A stretch of 64,000 nucleotides of DNA, from NCBI GenBank assembly GCA_028564705.1, contig JAPXFQ010000203.1:2542001-2606000 (forward strand), in the 5' to 3' direction. The position numbers and the translations under genes were made by a program. Below the pieces are notes generated by a model. The model saw only the letters and a list, made by a program, of their open reading frames with translations, searched no databases and was not told where the DNA came from. The DNA comes from Apricaphanius iberus (taxonomy: Eukaryota > Chordata > Actinopteri > Cyprinodontiformes > Aphaniidae). Shown here in pieces: positions 20,490-34,382 of the stretch (the stretch's first letter is position 1; every line of letters starts with the position of its first letter).

Positions 20490-23400
20490 CTAAACACCAA
20501 ATTGGTCAGTAAGACTGACGGCCATTTTGTTTGTTCTTATCCAGACCTGGAAAAGTATTAAAGTAACTTTTCCAGACTGGAATAGAAATATGAAGGGCAG
20601 ACATTTGCTCATAGAAGCATCTTGGTTCCTGCTGGTTAGATGCAAACTGTGTCTTCAGAGAAATACCCGCTGGACAGGTCGTGTGCAAACATGACATCGA
20701 GACGTCAAACCTCTGAGATTTCTGCCTTGCCAGAAATACCCTTTACACAAGAGTGCCTCTTCCGTTTTCTGACTTCCTGCACAACCACCTTAAATGCACC
20801 TTTAATAGAAAAGAAGCCAATCACAACAATTCCATTATGAGTCTCCATATTAGATACCGATAGACCAGACTTAAAAAAAATAATAATAAAAATTCCAACC
20901 AGCCTTCTGCAGATTTATCTTGATTTCGTAAGATTGCACAATAAAAGTTGACACCTGCAAGTGTTCATTTATCTGAGTGGCAATGACGACATGTTTCAAA
21001 CGTCAAACATCTCATGTTCTCATGCTGAACCTGTTGACCTCAAATAAAAAGTGCTCATCTCCTATAAGGCTATTGGTGCCCAAGTAGAAACCAAAGTACA
21101 ACAACCGTCAGCTGCTGCTAAAACAGTCCAACTCTTGAACGTGTCCATCATGACTAATGCAAAAAGTTTATATAAATGTGGCTAGGGACAATACAACCAC
21201 AAACTTAGAATGATTTTATTGGGATTTTCTGTGATAGACAAAAACAAAGTAGCACTTAAGTGTAAGGATAGATTTTTTATTAATCATTTTTATAAAAAGC
21301 ATAAAAAGTATACACTCAAATGCATTAGCTTTGAAGATTCCATGCAGCACCACTTATTCCTTCATCCATAAACAGACTACGGCACAACTTTAACCACATT
21401 TAACCAACTTTAACCACGACATTCCAGTGAATCTTAGGAGGGGACAGTGGAGATCTGTGGAAGAAAGTCCCCAGCTAAGATCAGACAGAAACTGAGAGGT
21501 CTGGCCTACTTATAACACTTTGTGTGGTAAAACAAGCTAAGGAAAATATCAACAATAAAACATGATGATGGCAGCATCAGTGTAGAAAAACTGTCCCAGA
21601 ATTGTACACACTCCAGCCTGTTTCATCAGCATCAGTGTAGAAAAACTGTCCCAGAATTGTACACACTCCAGCCTGTTTCATACAGGACACACTCAGTTTC
21701 ATTATTAGATCTAGTTGATCCACTGGAACAAAGAAGGTGAAAACAGCGACAACTAGCTGCTATTTTTACTGCCATCATTAATGGTTCCATTCAAAATTCT
21801 AAACAATAAAATAAAAATCAATTCATTGCTTTTGAATATTGATAAAATATCCTGACATAAAATAATGTGATATATTGGCTTATCGATATTTTCTTACACG
21901 ACTAGTTGTAACAATATTTTTTGCTTGACTGCGTTAAAGAAGTGATACTGCTAAAGGGACGTCATGGCGGTTAGGACAGTCGATCCTTCAAAGTCAGTAC
22001 AAATTCATGAACTGCTATTTGGCTGCTGTTCCATGTATTATTTAAACAACCCCTTCAGGAGAACCCTTTCTAGCTGTGTGTGAGACAACCTGCCTGTATA
22101 GAAGTGAAAAACACATTTGCTTTAGGTGTTAACATCAGATGACCTTAAAAACAGACACCACAGACAAAAAAAACTTTTGCATGAGACAACATAGAGGGCA
22201 CATTTGTCATTCTCGGAGAAATCAGTGAACGTTTTTGTTGTCGTCTTATTTTGACATATGTATTGCACCTCCTAAAATCATAGGATGCCAGTCTCAGATT
22301 AAAAACCCTGCATGCTGCAGAGAAAGGAATCTGACTGATGAAGAGCTAAATGTAGAGGCGCTTGACAATCAAGCAGGTTATTGGGTGTGAACACTTTGTC
22401 AGACATTGTGCCTTGATCTGGTTCCTCCGAATGACTTGGCTGGTTTTTAGGACAAATCATTCGTGGCTTCAGTCTGTATTTGAACTATTACACAGATAGC
22501 AAATGACGTCTCGGTTTAAACCTTGTGATTGCTCTCATAACAAGCTAATAATGACAGTAATTAATATTGGTAGATCTTCCGGTGGGTGGTAGAGTATTAA
22601 AAGAAGTAAAAAAGAATATATGTGTTTCTGGAGAATCCAATGTATATTTTTAAATTTATTCAGCAGGGAGAAAAACAAATCCTAATGTTTTTCAGCGAGG
22701 CCTCTTTTTTCATTCCTTTCATAATGAGACGAGAATTGCACAAATAAGCTGTACACACAGTCAGACCAATGTGGGCAATACAATGGTTGCTATGGTGAGC
22801 AGAAAATCTTGCTTTTCCATCAACAGCTGCTCATGCCACCTTAAATACCCCCGCACTCATCTCCTGGCGCTTTCCCTCCATCTGACATCAGGGTCAAACA
22901 AACAAGGCGGAGAAGTGCGACAAACCGCCGATCCCTTTTCTGACTCACTCCATGGCCGTGTCTTCAGCCAGCATTTACACAGAGTGGCATAAATACCGCA
23001 AGCGATATAATGTGTGTTCTGTATACAGATAATGTGATTTTTTTTCTTTTCCATTTTAGTTTACCAGCTAAAAGGAGCATATTCATGGGCATGTAGTCTA
23101 ACAACGACTGTATTCTGAAGTATACTTTTGGCCACAACGGGCTGTGTCTAGAGAAAAGTGTCAATGGCTTACTGTAGGCTTAAAGACAAAGGAACAAAAA
23201 TACAGTTGCCATGGTGATCTCTTTCAAATCCATCTTTATAACACCTGGATTACATGAATGCATTACACCCCGGTTTACCACGCTTAGGGCAAATGTGTTG
23301 TTGGATTTGGTTTCTACAACCTCACAAGGCAGGAAGACAGAAAAATGCTGCAGCTGTAATCATGAAACTTTCACTTCCACTTCCATGATCAATTTCTTTT

Positions 23401-26400
23401 CCAGAGCAATAATCTATGATAAAACAAAAAAAATACAGACAACAAATGAGCAGACCAAGACTAAAAACAGATATTTCCCTTCTGGTCCTTGTTTGCCATC
23501 CAAGGTCATCTTAAGGAGCTATACTTCACCTGCTTAAAGACAACACAGTAAATAAGTTAATTCAGAGTTTTGCAAAATTTTGAGCCGATTACTATTATAC
23601 ACAGCGTGAAATATGATGTAGGGCTATAAGATTTTAGACACGCTAGAGCCAGATAACAGTATGATCTTAGTTTATTAATATGTAGGAATCAGACAATTAA
23701 GGCGCAGCCACAAGCGTCTCGGTTTACTCATTTAAACGGATTACCAAAAAAAACTAGCCATGGGTTTGTCTTTCAGCCATGTTTTAAACCAGGGGTGGGG
23801 AACCTTGGCCCTCAGTCTCTAGTCTCATCAAATCTGAAATTGGTATCTGCCTAAATAATGTATTTCTAATAAAACAAAAGATACTGCCATTGATCTTCAT
23901 GGCCCAAAACAAGTTAAATACCTTTGTGACAACCGAAGACATCTTCAAAACCCAGTTATAAACAAAACTGTGTTGACGCTAATAACTCATCAGTCGGAAC
24001 TTTAAAAATCCTTATTTTTCTATTCATGAGGTGTACTTTTCATGAGGCATAAAATTAAGTCACAACATTGGTGAAAAAATGCTAAAGTACTCTAAACGTT
24101 AATCTAAAAAAGACAGGGTTTTGCAGCATTTCTTTTTGAGGCTGTGAAAGAGCGAGAGAGAGAAAAACATCAGCAGATATCTGGAAGGTTAAATGAAGTA
24201 AAACAAAGGTGCTCCGTTTTAGTATTTTGATCTTACAAGTCGTTATGGGACATTGACAAGGGCTGGCATGTGAAAATGCCAGCCGTTTGGAAATTTATGA
24301 ATATATGGTGATAAATCTACATAGGAATACAAATAGACACCAGTTGCCACAATGCTAACCATGCCAATTACTTAGATAAGACATCCTAAATAAAAAAAAT
24401 ATTAAAATGACTCCATAATCACTTTGTCAAAATTTGAGAATGTAAAAACAGATTTATAGGAATTGCCCTATAGTAGTAGTCAGATAATACCACAAAAAAA
24501 TGTCAAATTCTTACGGTAACATCTCTAGTTACAAAGCTCACAAAAAACAATAATTTCCTTGGCTCGAACCATAGAAAATTATGTCTGCATATTGAAACAA
24601 AGGAAAGATGAATTGGATTGCAACACCACTGGTGACTAAAGCAATTAAAGACTTTCCTCCGATGTCAACTGGTGACTTCAGAACCAACCACACCCTACTA
24701 AACAAGTTTATAGTTGCCCCAAAATGGCATTCTTCAAGGTGATGAGAACAAACTCCAACATAAGGTGAGACCAGATAACGATTTATGCGTCAACATCCTT
24801 ATAGATCTTAAGTAATCTTAAGAAGTAAGTTCAGTAAGTTAAACTTATGTTGACATGCCAACATTTCAAAGGCAACAGTAACCTTGCAACCTTGCAAGGC
24901 TGACATAGCAACGACTCATGAGAAAAAATTTAGTAGTTCTAGTGCTAACAAGCTGCCTTCAAGCAAGAATGTGCTGCAGTTCTTTTATAGGAGTGTCGTT
25001 CAAATATTTCTCCTCTTTAAAAATGTCTGAGTCAAAACAGCTTCCATTAAAGTACACAAATGCTTCTTTATGGTAGTTATAAAAAAAAGAAATAATCACC
25101 CTATCATTTCCTCCTAGATTTATTTCAGTCTTGTTTGTACCATCAGAAACATGTCCATACTGAAAGCAAAGCATTCACTTTTAGCCACGCTGCTTTGAAC
25201 GGATGCCATTAAGGAAGTCCCTCCATTTTTCACCCAAGTGATTCAGTTTGTTCATTTTATGGTAATCTCGTCGTGCTCTGCACGATAAGATGAGGATTCG
25301 ACGTGTGGTGGACCACTGACATCGCTCTGCACGGTCCAGACATCCTAGTTCCTGCATCACCACACTCTTCACTGGCAAATAAATATAAATCCAGCTGCAT
25401 GTTCTCCATTTAATTCATTTCAAAATACTATACTATACTCGATCACTCCCAAAAGGACAATTAGATAGTGTAGTAACACACTATCTGAGTTTCTTTAAAG
25501 AGTCATGAACGCAAGCGAAGTCAATAAAACCTGGAATTTATAATCTCCAAGACAAAGTCAGGGACGGTGCAGCAGAAATTTCAACAATGCAGTTTAGATA
25601 TGGGGTGGCACCCTGCATCAAGGGATACAGAGGTTTGGGAAAAAAATGCAAAAAGTTACTGAAAAATTGTTGAGCTCAAAACTGCAAAAGAATCCTATTA
25701 TTTTAGCCGGACACCAGAGAAAAAGTTGTTAGTTGCTTTGGTATGAAGCACAGTAAACCAGCTCCGCCCGACCCTCTCCTTGTTGCTGTGCACTTCTGGT
25801 CAGCAGGATAAAAGAAGGCTACTACATGTTCCCATTGCTTGCTGAATGTGGCTTTCTGGGGGAAAACAGAAACATTTGCCTGGTGGTATGAAAAGCAGAC
25901 GCAGAGCAAACTAAAAGTCCAACATGGCGTTACATAATACCATTGCTATGGTTTAAAGGTTGTCGAATGACAAACGAAGAAAAGCTGACAGAAAGCCAAA
26001 TTAATTAGGAAATAACTTTAGAAAGTAAATTAACACACCAGTAATCCCTCTTAAGATAAGAAAGGAGTTTTGGCCAAATTCATGTCATGATTTAAAATAA
26101 ATATTATGAGAGCACTAGTACAACTGCTTTATGCGTACAACCTTTAGCACTAGAAGTAAAAACTGATGTTTTTTTGCTTTTTGAGAAGATTTTTTTTTAA
26201 TGATGTTTTGAGTTTTGTTTAAATAGAGAGGTATTTCTAATAGTATGTAGTATGTAGCATCCGGTTTCAATTTGTTTTAGGAGCAATGTAAGGTACAGTA
26301 AGATGGCAGCATCCATACTTTAATGTGTAAAGATTAGTAGAGGGCAATATAGACGGTATAAGGTAGAAATGATATAAAAATAAATATACCGGCCAAAAAC

Positions 26401-29400
26401 GATTGCTTTTGCTGATATCATCAAGCTGCAGCTACTTTACACTTAAGGTACCAAAGGAGGATCGATACTGATGTTCAATGTTCGTATTTACACTAGATAT
26501 TGCAGGTTTCAAAGTTGTTGCTTTCTATTCCACTGAAATGAAATCTATTGAAGCTAGTTCAAATATGAGCAGCTTTATTTTTGTGCAATATTAAATTCAT
26601 AAATAAGTAATCATGGAAGCAGAAATCTTTTTTCCTCTTTATGTTTTGCACTTCAGTCCAAACAATTTTTTGGTGAGTTTTCACGACATTTAGCTTGGAT
26701 TTTTTTTGTTTTTGAATCTCTTCATCTCTATCTATGTTGTGATTTTTGTGGTGCTTGAAAAAAGATTTGTATCTTTCTTAAATACATTTTGCACAATAAT
26801 TGTTCCTTAAATGGCATTCTATACATTTTCCATAGTCATTGTTTTGCTGCAAAGTATCAGAGAATATTCAAAAACAATCATTTAAATTAATACTAACATA
26901 ACAAAACTAAATATATTGCAATAAATATTGTTACTGGACATGCCTAAGAATATAAAGATTTGAGACAATATCGCTCAGCTTTAGTAAAGATTTAAAAGAA
27001 GAAAAAAAATTACAACGTAAACAATAACTGAAGAGGTTTCTCAATCAGGCATGCACATTCTTTCACAACTTCCTGAACAGATACCACGAGCATTATCACT
27101 CACTGTGCACTACTTTTCGTTTCTGAAAATCTATTTTTAAACAATCGGCACATGGGCTTACATGACTGCAGTCTTGATCGATGTTAAAATCATCACACAA
27201 AAAAAAGAGAGAAACAAAAAAAAAAACAAAAAAAAAACCGGCAAGGCACATAAGCCAGGCATGCTAAACACTTCAACAGCTGAATTTTAATACACTTAGG
27301 GCGTGCGCACTCATTTCAACTGAAAGAAAGCCACAGAACTTAACACAACAATAAACTGTGCCAAAAGAAATGCAGAATCTCACTAAATACATAACTACAG
27401 TCCTTAATAAGCCAATACTTCTATGGGCGTTATCTCAGAGTAACCACTGGTGAACCGGTTGGCTGGTGGCCCATGAACATCGCATGTCTCTCTGGGGGTA
27501 GAGAATGGCGTGCCTTCCCCCACAGCCTATCATAAATAAATACTGCTACAGAAATATTTGGATAGCGCGAAACAGAGAAATGTTGCACCACAAGACTGAC
27601 AAAGCTCTTCTCGGGGACTTCCTTGGCCTACTTTTTAGCAGAGGATGCCTTTCTGCTTTAAAGTCAACCCACCCCAGAGGCTTCAGCTCTATTGCCTCAC
27701 ACTCAATAGATTTGAACCTTGCTTTTCAAAGTAGATTTAAAGGCACGACGAGGCAAAATAGGTTTCCTTGCTTGTTCGTTTGACTCGAATCGAAGATCGT
27801 AGCTGTATTGCCTTGCCATGATGGAACAGGACAATCAGAAGACTAGCTACTTTCACAATAACCCCAAAGAAGCTGTAAAACTACCTATAATCCCTCATCT
27901 GGTACAGCTTCTTTGACGCTAGAAGAAAGACCCACTAGCAGACCCATTAAAGGCTGTTTGACTTTAACACATGGAGGTACTATCGACCGAACACCTGGGT
28001 CAAATGACTCAGGAGGAGCTGATGCTCCCACTCCGTCTTAGAGCAACTGAAACATGACACCTAGACAGACACCTCAATCATCTCAACCACAAAATATCCT
28101 CTGCTTCCACCGAGGCAGGCGACGCACACAATTAAAAAGCATGAAGTGTGAAAAAGTTCATGATACGCTGCGTGTACGCTGGGTACCATTTTTGTTGTTG
28201 TTGTTGTTTTTGGGTATTCCCAGAGTACATTCGAGAAAAGTTGTGACACATTATAACTTGGTTTCATTGTTACCAAGTTTACGAGAAAAAAAAAAAAAAA
28301 AAGGATTGGGTATTGTTTCACATCAAATTTCAATTTTAAACAGGAACAGCTCACCAATTTAGCTGTTTAAGTTGATGTTTTTATTCAACAAACAGTAATT
28401 TCATTGGCAAGCATTGCAAAAACTTTTATTTTTGCCTTGTAGTTAAGGTGTTTTGAGAAATGGGGTGGATAAACAATAGAAAAACAAATGTCACGTATAA
28501 TTTAGTGTAACTGTACATCATCACATGAATCCCTAAAATAAACCCCATGTTCTTACAGCTGTGGAAAAAAACCTTCAGAGATAGATGGCCTCTTTTCACA
28601 CACAGCTCCTAAACAACAAACTGGCGAAGTGTTCATTTACACTTCTGTGCCTGGCATCTATAACAATTCAAACATGATAAGAAAAAGAAAAAAAAAACAT
28701 GTACTGGTAATGTGTAGCTTCTGTTAGTTGCATGATAACCTAAGTACTAAATTATTGACTTTTATGTTGGATGGCAGAATCCTCTTAAGAATTACACGTG
28801 GCTTTTTCAGCTGCTTGAGCTGAATGTTTGCTTTATAAATTTGGGACAATGTGAATCCTTATCCTGTAACGGTCCACAAGTAAAAAGTCATTAGTCGGGG
28901 GGGGGGGAAACAACTTAAAAATAAAAGTATCATTCCAACCTGTGCTCTACCAATAAAGTGTGATGCCTTCAATGAGATTCTCATGACCTTTAGTAAAGTA
29001 CCAGTGTCACAATAGTTTAAAACAATTGGAACGGTGTATAACCGTAACATGATCCAACCGATTTTAGATGAAACAGAAAAGGAATATTTTCTCCTGCTAA
29101 AGTCATACGTTACCATTATTACACGTATTATTTATAACTTTAGGTTAATATTTTAACTCTGGTGTAGGAAGCATTAGCATAAAGCGGGACAAAACAAAAC
29201 CACTTGCTAAATTTGGTACAAGTTTTCAAATGGCCATGTCATAGAGTAGGACTCAGTCTGCACTACAGAGCGAGACAAGTCTAAACAGCAGATGTAAGAT
29301 GGCTTACTGTTCAGGCTATCTGCTCTGGTAGCCAATCTACAGGCTTGAGCTTAATAAACAAGCAGCTCATACCATGAAACCTGGAGAATTACAACGGTGA

Positions 29401-30595
29401 TGGGTGCCATCCGATTAGCTTCCAAACCATGACTGTCTCTTTTTACCACGACAATTTTCAGACAATTAAAGAATGTGGTAGTCATCTTTGTGTTTTGCCT
29501 CTCAAGAATATGTTGAATAATTTATATTCAAAGTGATCTTTTGAACGTGTTGAATATGCATCAACCAGCATTAGTGGAGCACATCCATCGCCATGGCTGC
29601 GTCGAGACCATTTAAGCGTTTTGAGGTGAATTTGCCAGCGAAGGTCTACAGGAGATCAAGTCAAACTCATTTGCAGTGCATAGCAACGTGTGGGGGAGGG
29701 GAGATGTAGGACTACCGTGCCCTGCGTACTTTTCATCAAAAAAAGTATGAAGTGGAAGTCGCTCTGACACTTGACAGACAATTTTAGAGGTTTGTTTTCA
29801 AACCACAACGTTTACTGGAAAACAAGTAACCAGGCCATACTTAGAGAAGGTACGTTTATTTTCCATAAAATTGTCTTTGGCGTTTAAAATTTGGGTCGCT
29901 GGCCCGAAGCAATCACACATAGGGTGTTGTAATGTCTTAATGAACACATTTACTTTCAAAGGCCAGGTCAGGCATGTTAGAATGTATTTTGTTTACATTT
30001 TGTCTCTCCTCCAAGGCTTATTATAACCAGGGTTTAGCTTTTAGATTTCTCAGTTGAACTTCAGTAGATTGGCAGCTGAAGCTTTAGGTCATAGCTATAC
30101 AGTAACACAAGCTGTCCCTTGAAACTGGTGGCAGTCTATAGTACAGTTGAAAGTCTTCCCCTCCCCCACACATGCTTCCCAACTCTGGATGCCAATATTA
30201 TAATCACAGGCATATAAGCTTTTAATAAAACAACTGAGAGTGTACATTCACATGGGGGGGGGGGGGGTTAATATTTAAATGGGGGATTTATTTATTTTTA
30301 AAGTTATTTAGTCACAAATTATGAGGCAACCTTTACCCTTTAAAACTTACTGTAAATAAGCATGATAACACAGGAAAATTGACACACATACAAAAACGTA
30401 GAGCCATTGTAAGTCATAATTCAAATAAGCAAACAAGATTTTCACAACACACGTGTGGAGTGAGTTGTGTGACTAAAAGCTGCCAAACACCGGCAAGCTC
30501 CTGCTTATCCGCCTTAACAATAAATTTCTAAGGGTGTTCATAAAAGCCGAGGCAGAAAGAACCGTGCAGCCAGCGCATCCTGAGCCTTTACCCAC
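20490..30595. other. tbl1x 5' intron, gene-poor
   Basis: Besides the Tc1-like remnant at 21190-21700, only homopolymers were recognised, such as poly-A at 28285-28302 and poly-G at 30254-30267. A short unassigned repeat start (GGGGTGGGGAACCTTGGCC) lies at 23794-23812. No RNA gene or convincing exon was seen. Confidence 0.5.
21190..21700. repeat. Decayed Tc1-like copy with internal 55-bp tandem duplication
   Basis: TTTATTGGGATTTTCTGTGA then AGACAAAAACAAAGTAGCAC matches the subterminal sequence of a fish Tc1-like family, and CATGATGATGGCAGCATCA is the antisense of its conserved GATGCTGCCACCACCAT block. Within it, 21572-21626 and 21627-21681 are identical 55-bp direct repeats. Confidence 0.65.
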
Positions 30596-30990
30596 CTTAA
30601 ACTGTGAGAGTGAACTCGTGGTGTCCACCGCCACCTCTATCTTCCTCTTCCACAAGGAGACCCTCCAACAACTTCAGTGAGCGAGCAAGCACTTTCCTCC
30701 CATTTCGCCTGCCCTCATATTTCAGCGCGATTGAGAGTCAGTCAGAGTCGGCGGCAGGGGAGCTAATCGGTGGGGGAGCTTCTTTCCGTCTGAGCGGTAA
30801 AAAAAAAGTTGGTACAAGCCCCGAGTTTTCAGTGCGGCTGTGGCTACAGGCTGGCTGCTCCGCTGGAGTTTCACCGTTCACTGAGAAACAGGAGCGCAGA
30901 GACAGCAAAGCTTCGAGCAGCTAGAGACGTAGACACCGAGTAGGAGGCGGAGGAGGAGGAGGAGGGGGGGAGGGTTGCCTGACCTTAAAC
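30596..30990 (-). promoter_or_regulatory. tbl1x: Presumed tbl1x promoter and first non-coding exon (CpG-rich)
   Basis: A GC- and CpG-rich block in an AT-rich setting. It contains a GGAGGAGGAGG/CCTCCGCCTCC tract at about 30945-30970 and ends on the minus strand in a plausible donor, AAG followed by GTGGGTAAAG, at 30595. Its position upstream of tbl1x and its composition fit a housekeeping-type promoter and 5' UTR exon. The exact transcription start cannot be read from sequence. The open frames across it are probably incidental. Confidence 0.5.
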
Positions 30991-31604
30991 CTGAATACCC
31001 AAAACACCTTTAAGCGTATATAATCAATTATTATCTATTAACATGCTTAGAGTAAAACACAGCTTAACGTCTCAACTCAACATACAGCGAGTACATTTAA
31101 AATAATGCTCTTGTTTATGCAAACACAGGTTACATTTGAGCTATAAACACGTTCAAATCAAGATTAAGATTTTTCATCAAAAGATTTCTTCATCTTGTTA
31201 TCGTTGTTATATATTTTTGTTTAGGCAGAATACAGCTCTGCGTGTTGCCTATTTGGGCCTGCTTTCAGCAACTTCCCCTCCCCCAACTTGCCGGCTATTT
31301 TTCGCCTGCCTGGTCAACCAGCGGTTGATTAATTCTCCTTTCGCCTTGCTCAGTCATTCAGATTTGGAAAGTAAATAACAAGTTGACATCAGTGTGACAC
31401 ATTCTTCATTTACCGTAAGCAACGCTGCAGCTGCGCAGCACACATTTTTGTGCTAGGGCCACCATATTGTCCTTGTTTCATGCTTTTATTTGAATAGCCC
31501 AAGCCAAACTAAGTGAGTGTGAGCAAATTACTGAATGGGCCAACCAAGCATGACTCTGAAATAAAATTAAAATAAAATGGCTTTTGATGCACTTTCAGTT
31601 TTAA

Positions 31605-32597
31605 AGGGCCTATATCATGCTATTTTTTTATTTTACAGCCTTCAACTTCTGGGATGGACATGTATATATGATAAAATGTCACAGTTGTTATACTCCCCCA
31701 ACTCCCCTCCATTCTGCTCAATGTGAGCGCAGAGCCCTTCTGACTGGGAAAATGCTGAGCCTTATCTCAAACAGGAGTTTGACAGTGAATTTGAAGTGCA
31801 CTAAGTACCTAAATGAAATTGTGTTATATTAAGGGCTCAGATGTTTGGTTTATTTATTTATGTTTTGTAAAAACCAGAGTCAATAAAGTTTATTTCAGCT
31901 GCTAGATCTACCAGGTTTAGACGGAGCCATGCAGGCTTTACAGGGAGCCCAAACCAATATAGCTGAGTCCAGCAAGCAAATCTTTCCAGCCCAGTATATA
32001 AAAAGCAGTGGGTGTTGTTTGCACTCGTTAGCTTGAGATTCTGAGATGCTACAGATCAATGAATTAACCGCACAATGCTGTTATAAGATCACATAAGCAG
32101 CTTGATAAATGTCTAACACACATTAGCATGTAGCCACCTTTCTGTCCATCAGGCTTCTTTGTTCTTTGGTCCAGCTGCTGTTCTTTAGGAATGTAGAATA
32201 AAAGCCTGTAATCCATGCAGCGAAACAGGCGTTATCACTGAGAACGTAAAAAAAAAAAAAAAAAGTGATTCAAGCTGCCAAAAACCGAAAGAGCTATAAG
32301 CTGTGAGAAGGAGGAGGGTGTGTTTGGAACTCTAGCAGAGGTAAGCCGCTCTGCCTGCAGGGGCGGTGCAGACACCTCTAGCGTTCCTTGTTTTCAACCA
32401 GTGATGTCACTAGTTGAACTCTCAGTCGTTTTCTAGGAGAGGGAGGGGCAGCTGCTCAGAGAGCAGAATTCAGGAGTATCACTCAGACATGCATGAGTTA
32501 AGCAAAAAAACACTCTTGTGGGGGGTTTTATGAGAAATTTGAATTACCAGATGATTGAAAACTCCAAAAACTTGATAATTTGACTGATATAGGCCCT
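31605..32597. mobile_element. TTAA-flanked DNA transposon, 993 bp
   Basis: Ends AGGGCCTATATCATGC and its near reverse complement (first 13 bases perfect) are each flanked by TTAA (31601-31604 and 32598-32601). A TTAA target duplication is the mark of piggyBac and Kolobok superfamilies. No transposase frame; non-autonomous. Confidence 0.8.
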
Positions 32598-33975
32598 TTA
32601 ATAGTTTCAGTGTATTGGCCAGGGCCAGAGAAGTTCAAGCCCATATCACTACTTTATGGTGCATTCCATTTCTAGTTGGAACTCAGAAATTGCAGCTTCT
32701 GAGTGAAAAATCAACTGGAGCACCCTCTGAAGTCCCGCTTTCACTTTTTTTTTTCAATATGGCCACTCCTCACATCCTCTTAGCAGCTGTGTTGGAAAAT
32801 GTTTATTTTTCATGACAGACTAGTAAGAATGTGTTTAAAATCAAACTTACATGTAGAGCCTGCAACTCTAAACTTAAAATAAAAGTGGTGCTGGCATATG
32901 GAAAGTCGGCTACAGTTCAAAATTGTGTTTGTAAGAGATACAACTATGACCTTGCCATATTGGAATCCAGACGTATCCGAATATGTAACTGGAACACTTT
33001 TTACTGGGGTGTGGCATCAAAGCCAGCTTCAAGTTCCGACTTCCAGGGTAAATAGAACACACCATAATAATTAGTTTATTAGATGTATCAAGGACAAGCT
33101 TTGCTTTAACTTATTTGAAGGTTTGTTCAATTAAATAAATTATAGAAAGTATGGTGTTTTTATAGGATTTTTTTTCAGAATGGAAAAATATGTAAAGGAT
33201 CTAAAAAAACTCCACTTTAAGGTGGAAAATGCTAAAAAATATATGGCCTGATCAAGGGTGTCAAAGTGTTTGACTATGTCAATTTTTTTTTGGGGGGGGG
33301 GACCCATATAAATAACATAATATTTAACATAAACGAAAAAACCAAATCAAAAGCAGAAGTAGAACACGTGGGCACAAGATGATTTCAAGTGATAACCCGG
33401 GGGCAAATAAAAGCAGAAGTTTAACTCAAAAAGGTCAAATTACAATCCAAATGTTGAAAAAAATTTCAAAACTCACCAAATTATTTCCAGCACCATGTCA
33501 GTCAAACACAGTAAACTAGCGCCATCTGACAATCAAAGCTTTGCTTTTATATAGGACTTGTTGAGGGTAGTAACCACATAAAATGTGTGCACATCATGTT
33601 TAAACCCAGATTAGTTTGATTTTTTCTAGTTGAGTAAATACAAGAACGGATATATTAAACATGAACTAATGTGTAAAATCTATAATATTATCCCAGTGTA
33701 ATTAGCACTGAAAGAACACAAGCTCAGTGTCGCATGTTCCAACTTTTTGTTTCAGTATCACCTACCGCAAAGTTTGTGCATTGCATAAAGCTGTAGCCAT
33801 AACAGTAATAAAAGTATTTTTTAACTTTATCTTTAAATACACTGTGGGAATCAATCAATAGTATAGTTCATTAAATATATATTAAATAGTGTTAATAGCC
33901 ATAGCTTGAAATGGTGTGTTGGACTTAAAAAAAAATCTAGCATTATGTAAACAAAAATTTGCTTGGTGTATATAT

Positions 33976-33980
<5 letters not shown>

Positions 33981-34016
<36 letters not shown>
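33981..34016. repeat. (TA)n microsatellite
   Basis: About 17 TA units in intergenic DNA. Confidence 0.95.
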
Positions 34017-34019
<3 letters not shown>

Positions 34020-34382
34020 CTTTATGGACCATGCAAAGGTTTACAAATGGTATGAGTGTAGCATAAAGCATAAAACATGTCTACTCTCATATGTCCGTGT
34101 TAGTCATTTTATTCCTCCCAAAAATGTGAGAAACTTGACTTATTAGATTTCAGCTTAGTGGACATTTCAGGCTTTACTTGGTATTCATTAGTCACAGAAT
34201 GATATGTAATATGCTCTCTAGAACTTTCTCTGAAATCAACAAAACTGACTTTAGATATAGTTCACCTTACTAATTTTTGAGCCAGGCTACTAAAAAAGAC
34301 ACAGATGAAAATAACCACATGGTCTGGTTAAAACATATCAAAAAGATTTCCTGGAGAAGTGATTTATTGCAAGCTGTTTCTG

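Noticed and set aside
24959..25378. Two adjacent minus-strand frames (65 and 71 codons) with protein-like composition
   Set aside because: No domain recognised, different frames, no clear splice sites; could be an unassigned repeat fragment.
30604..30924. 106-codon plus-strand frame in the CpG-rich block
   Set aside because: Open frames are expected by chance in GC-rich DNA, and the block is better explained as tbl1x promoter and 5' UTR on the other strand.
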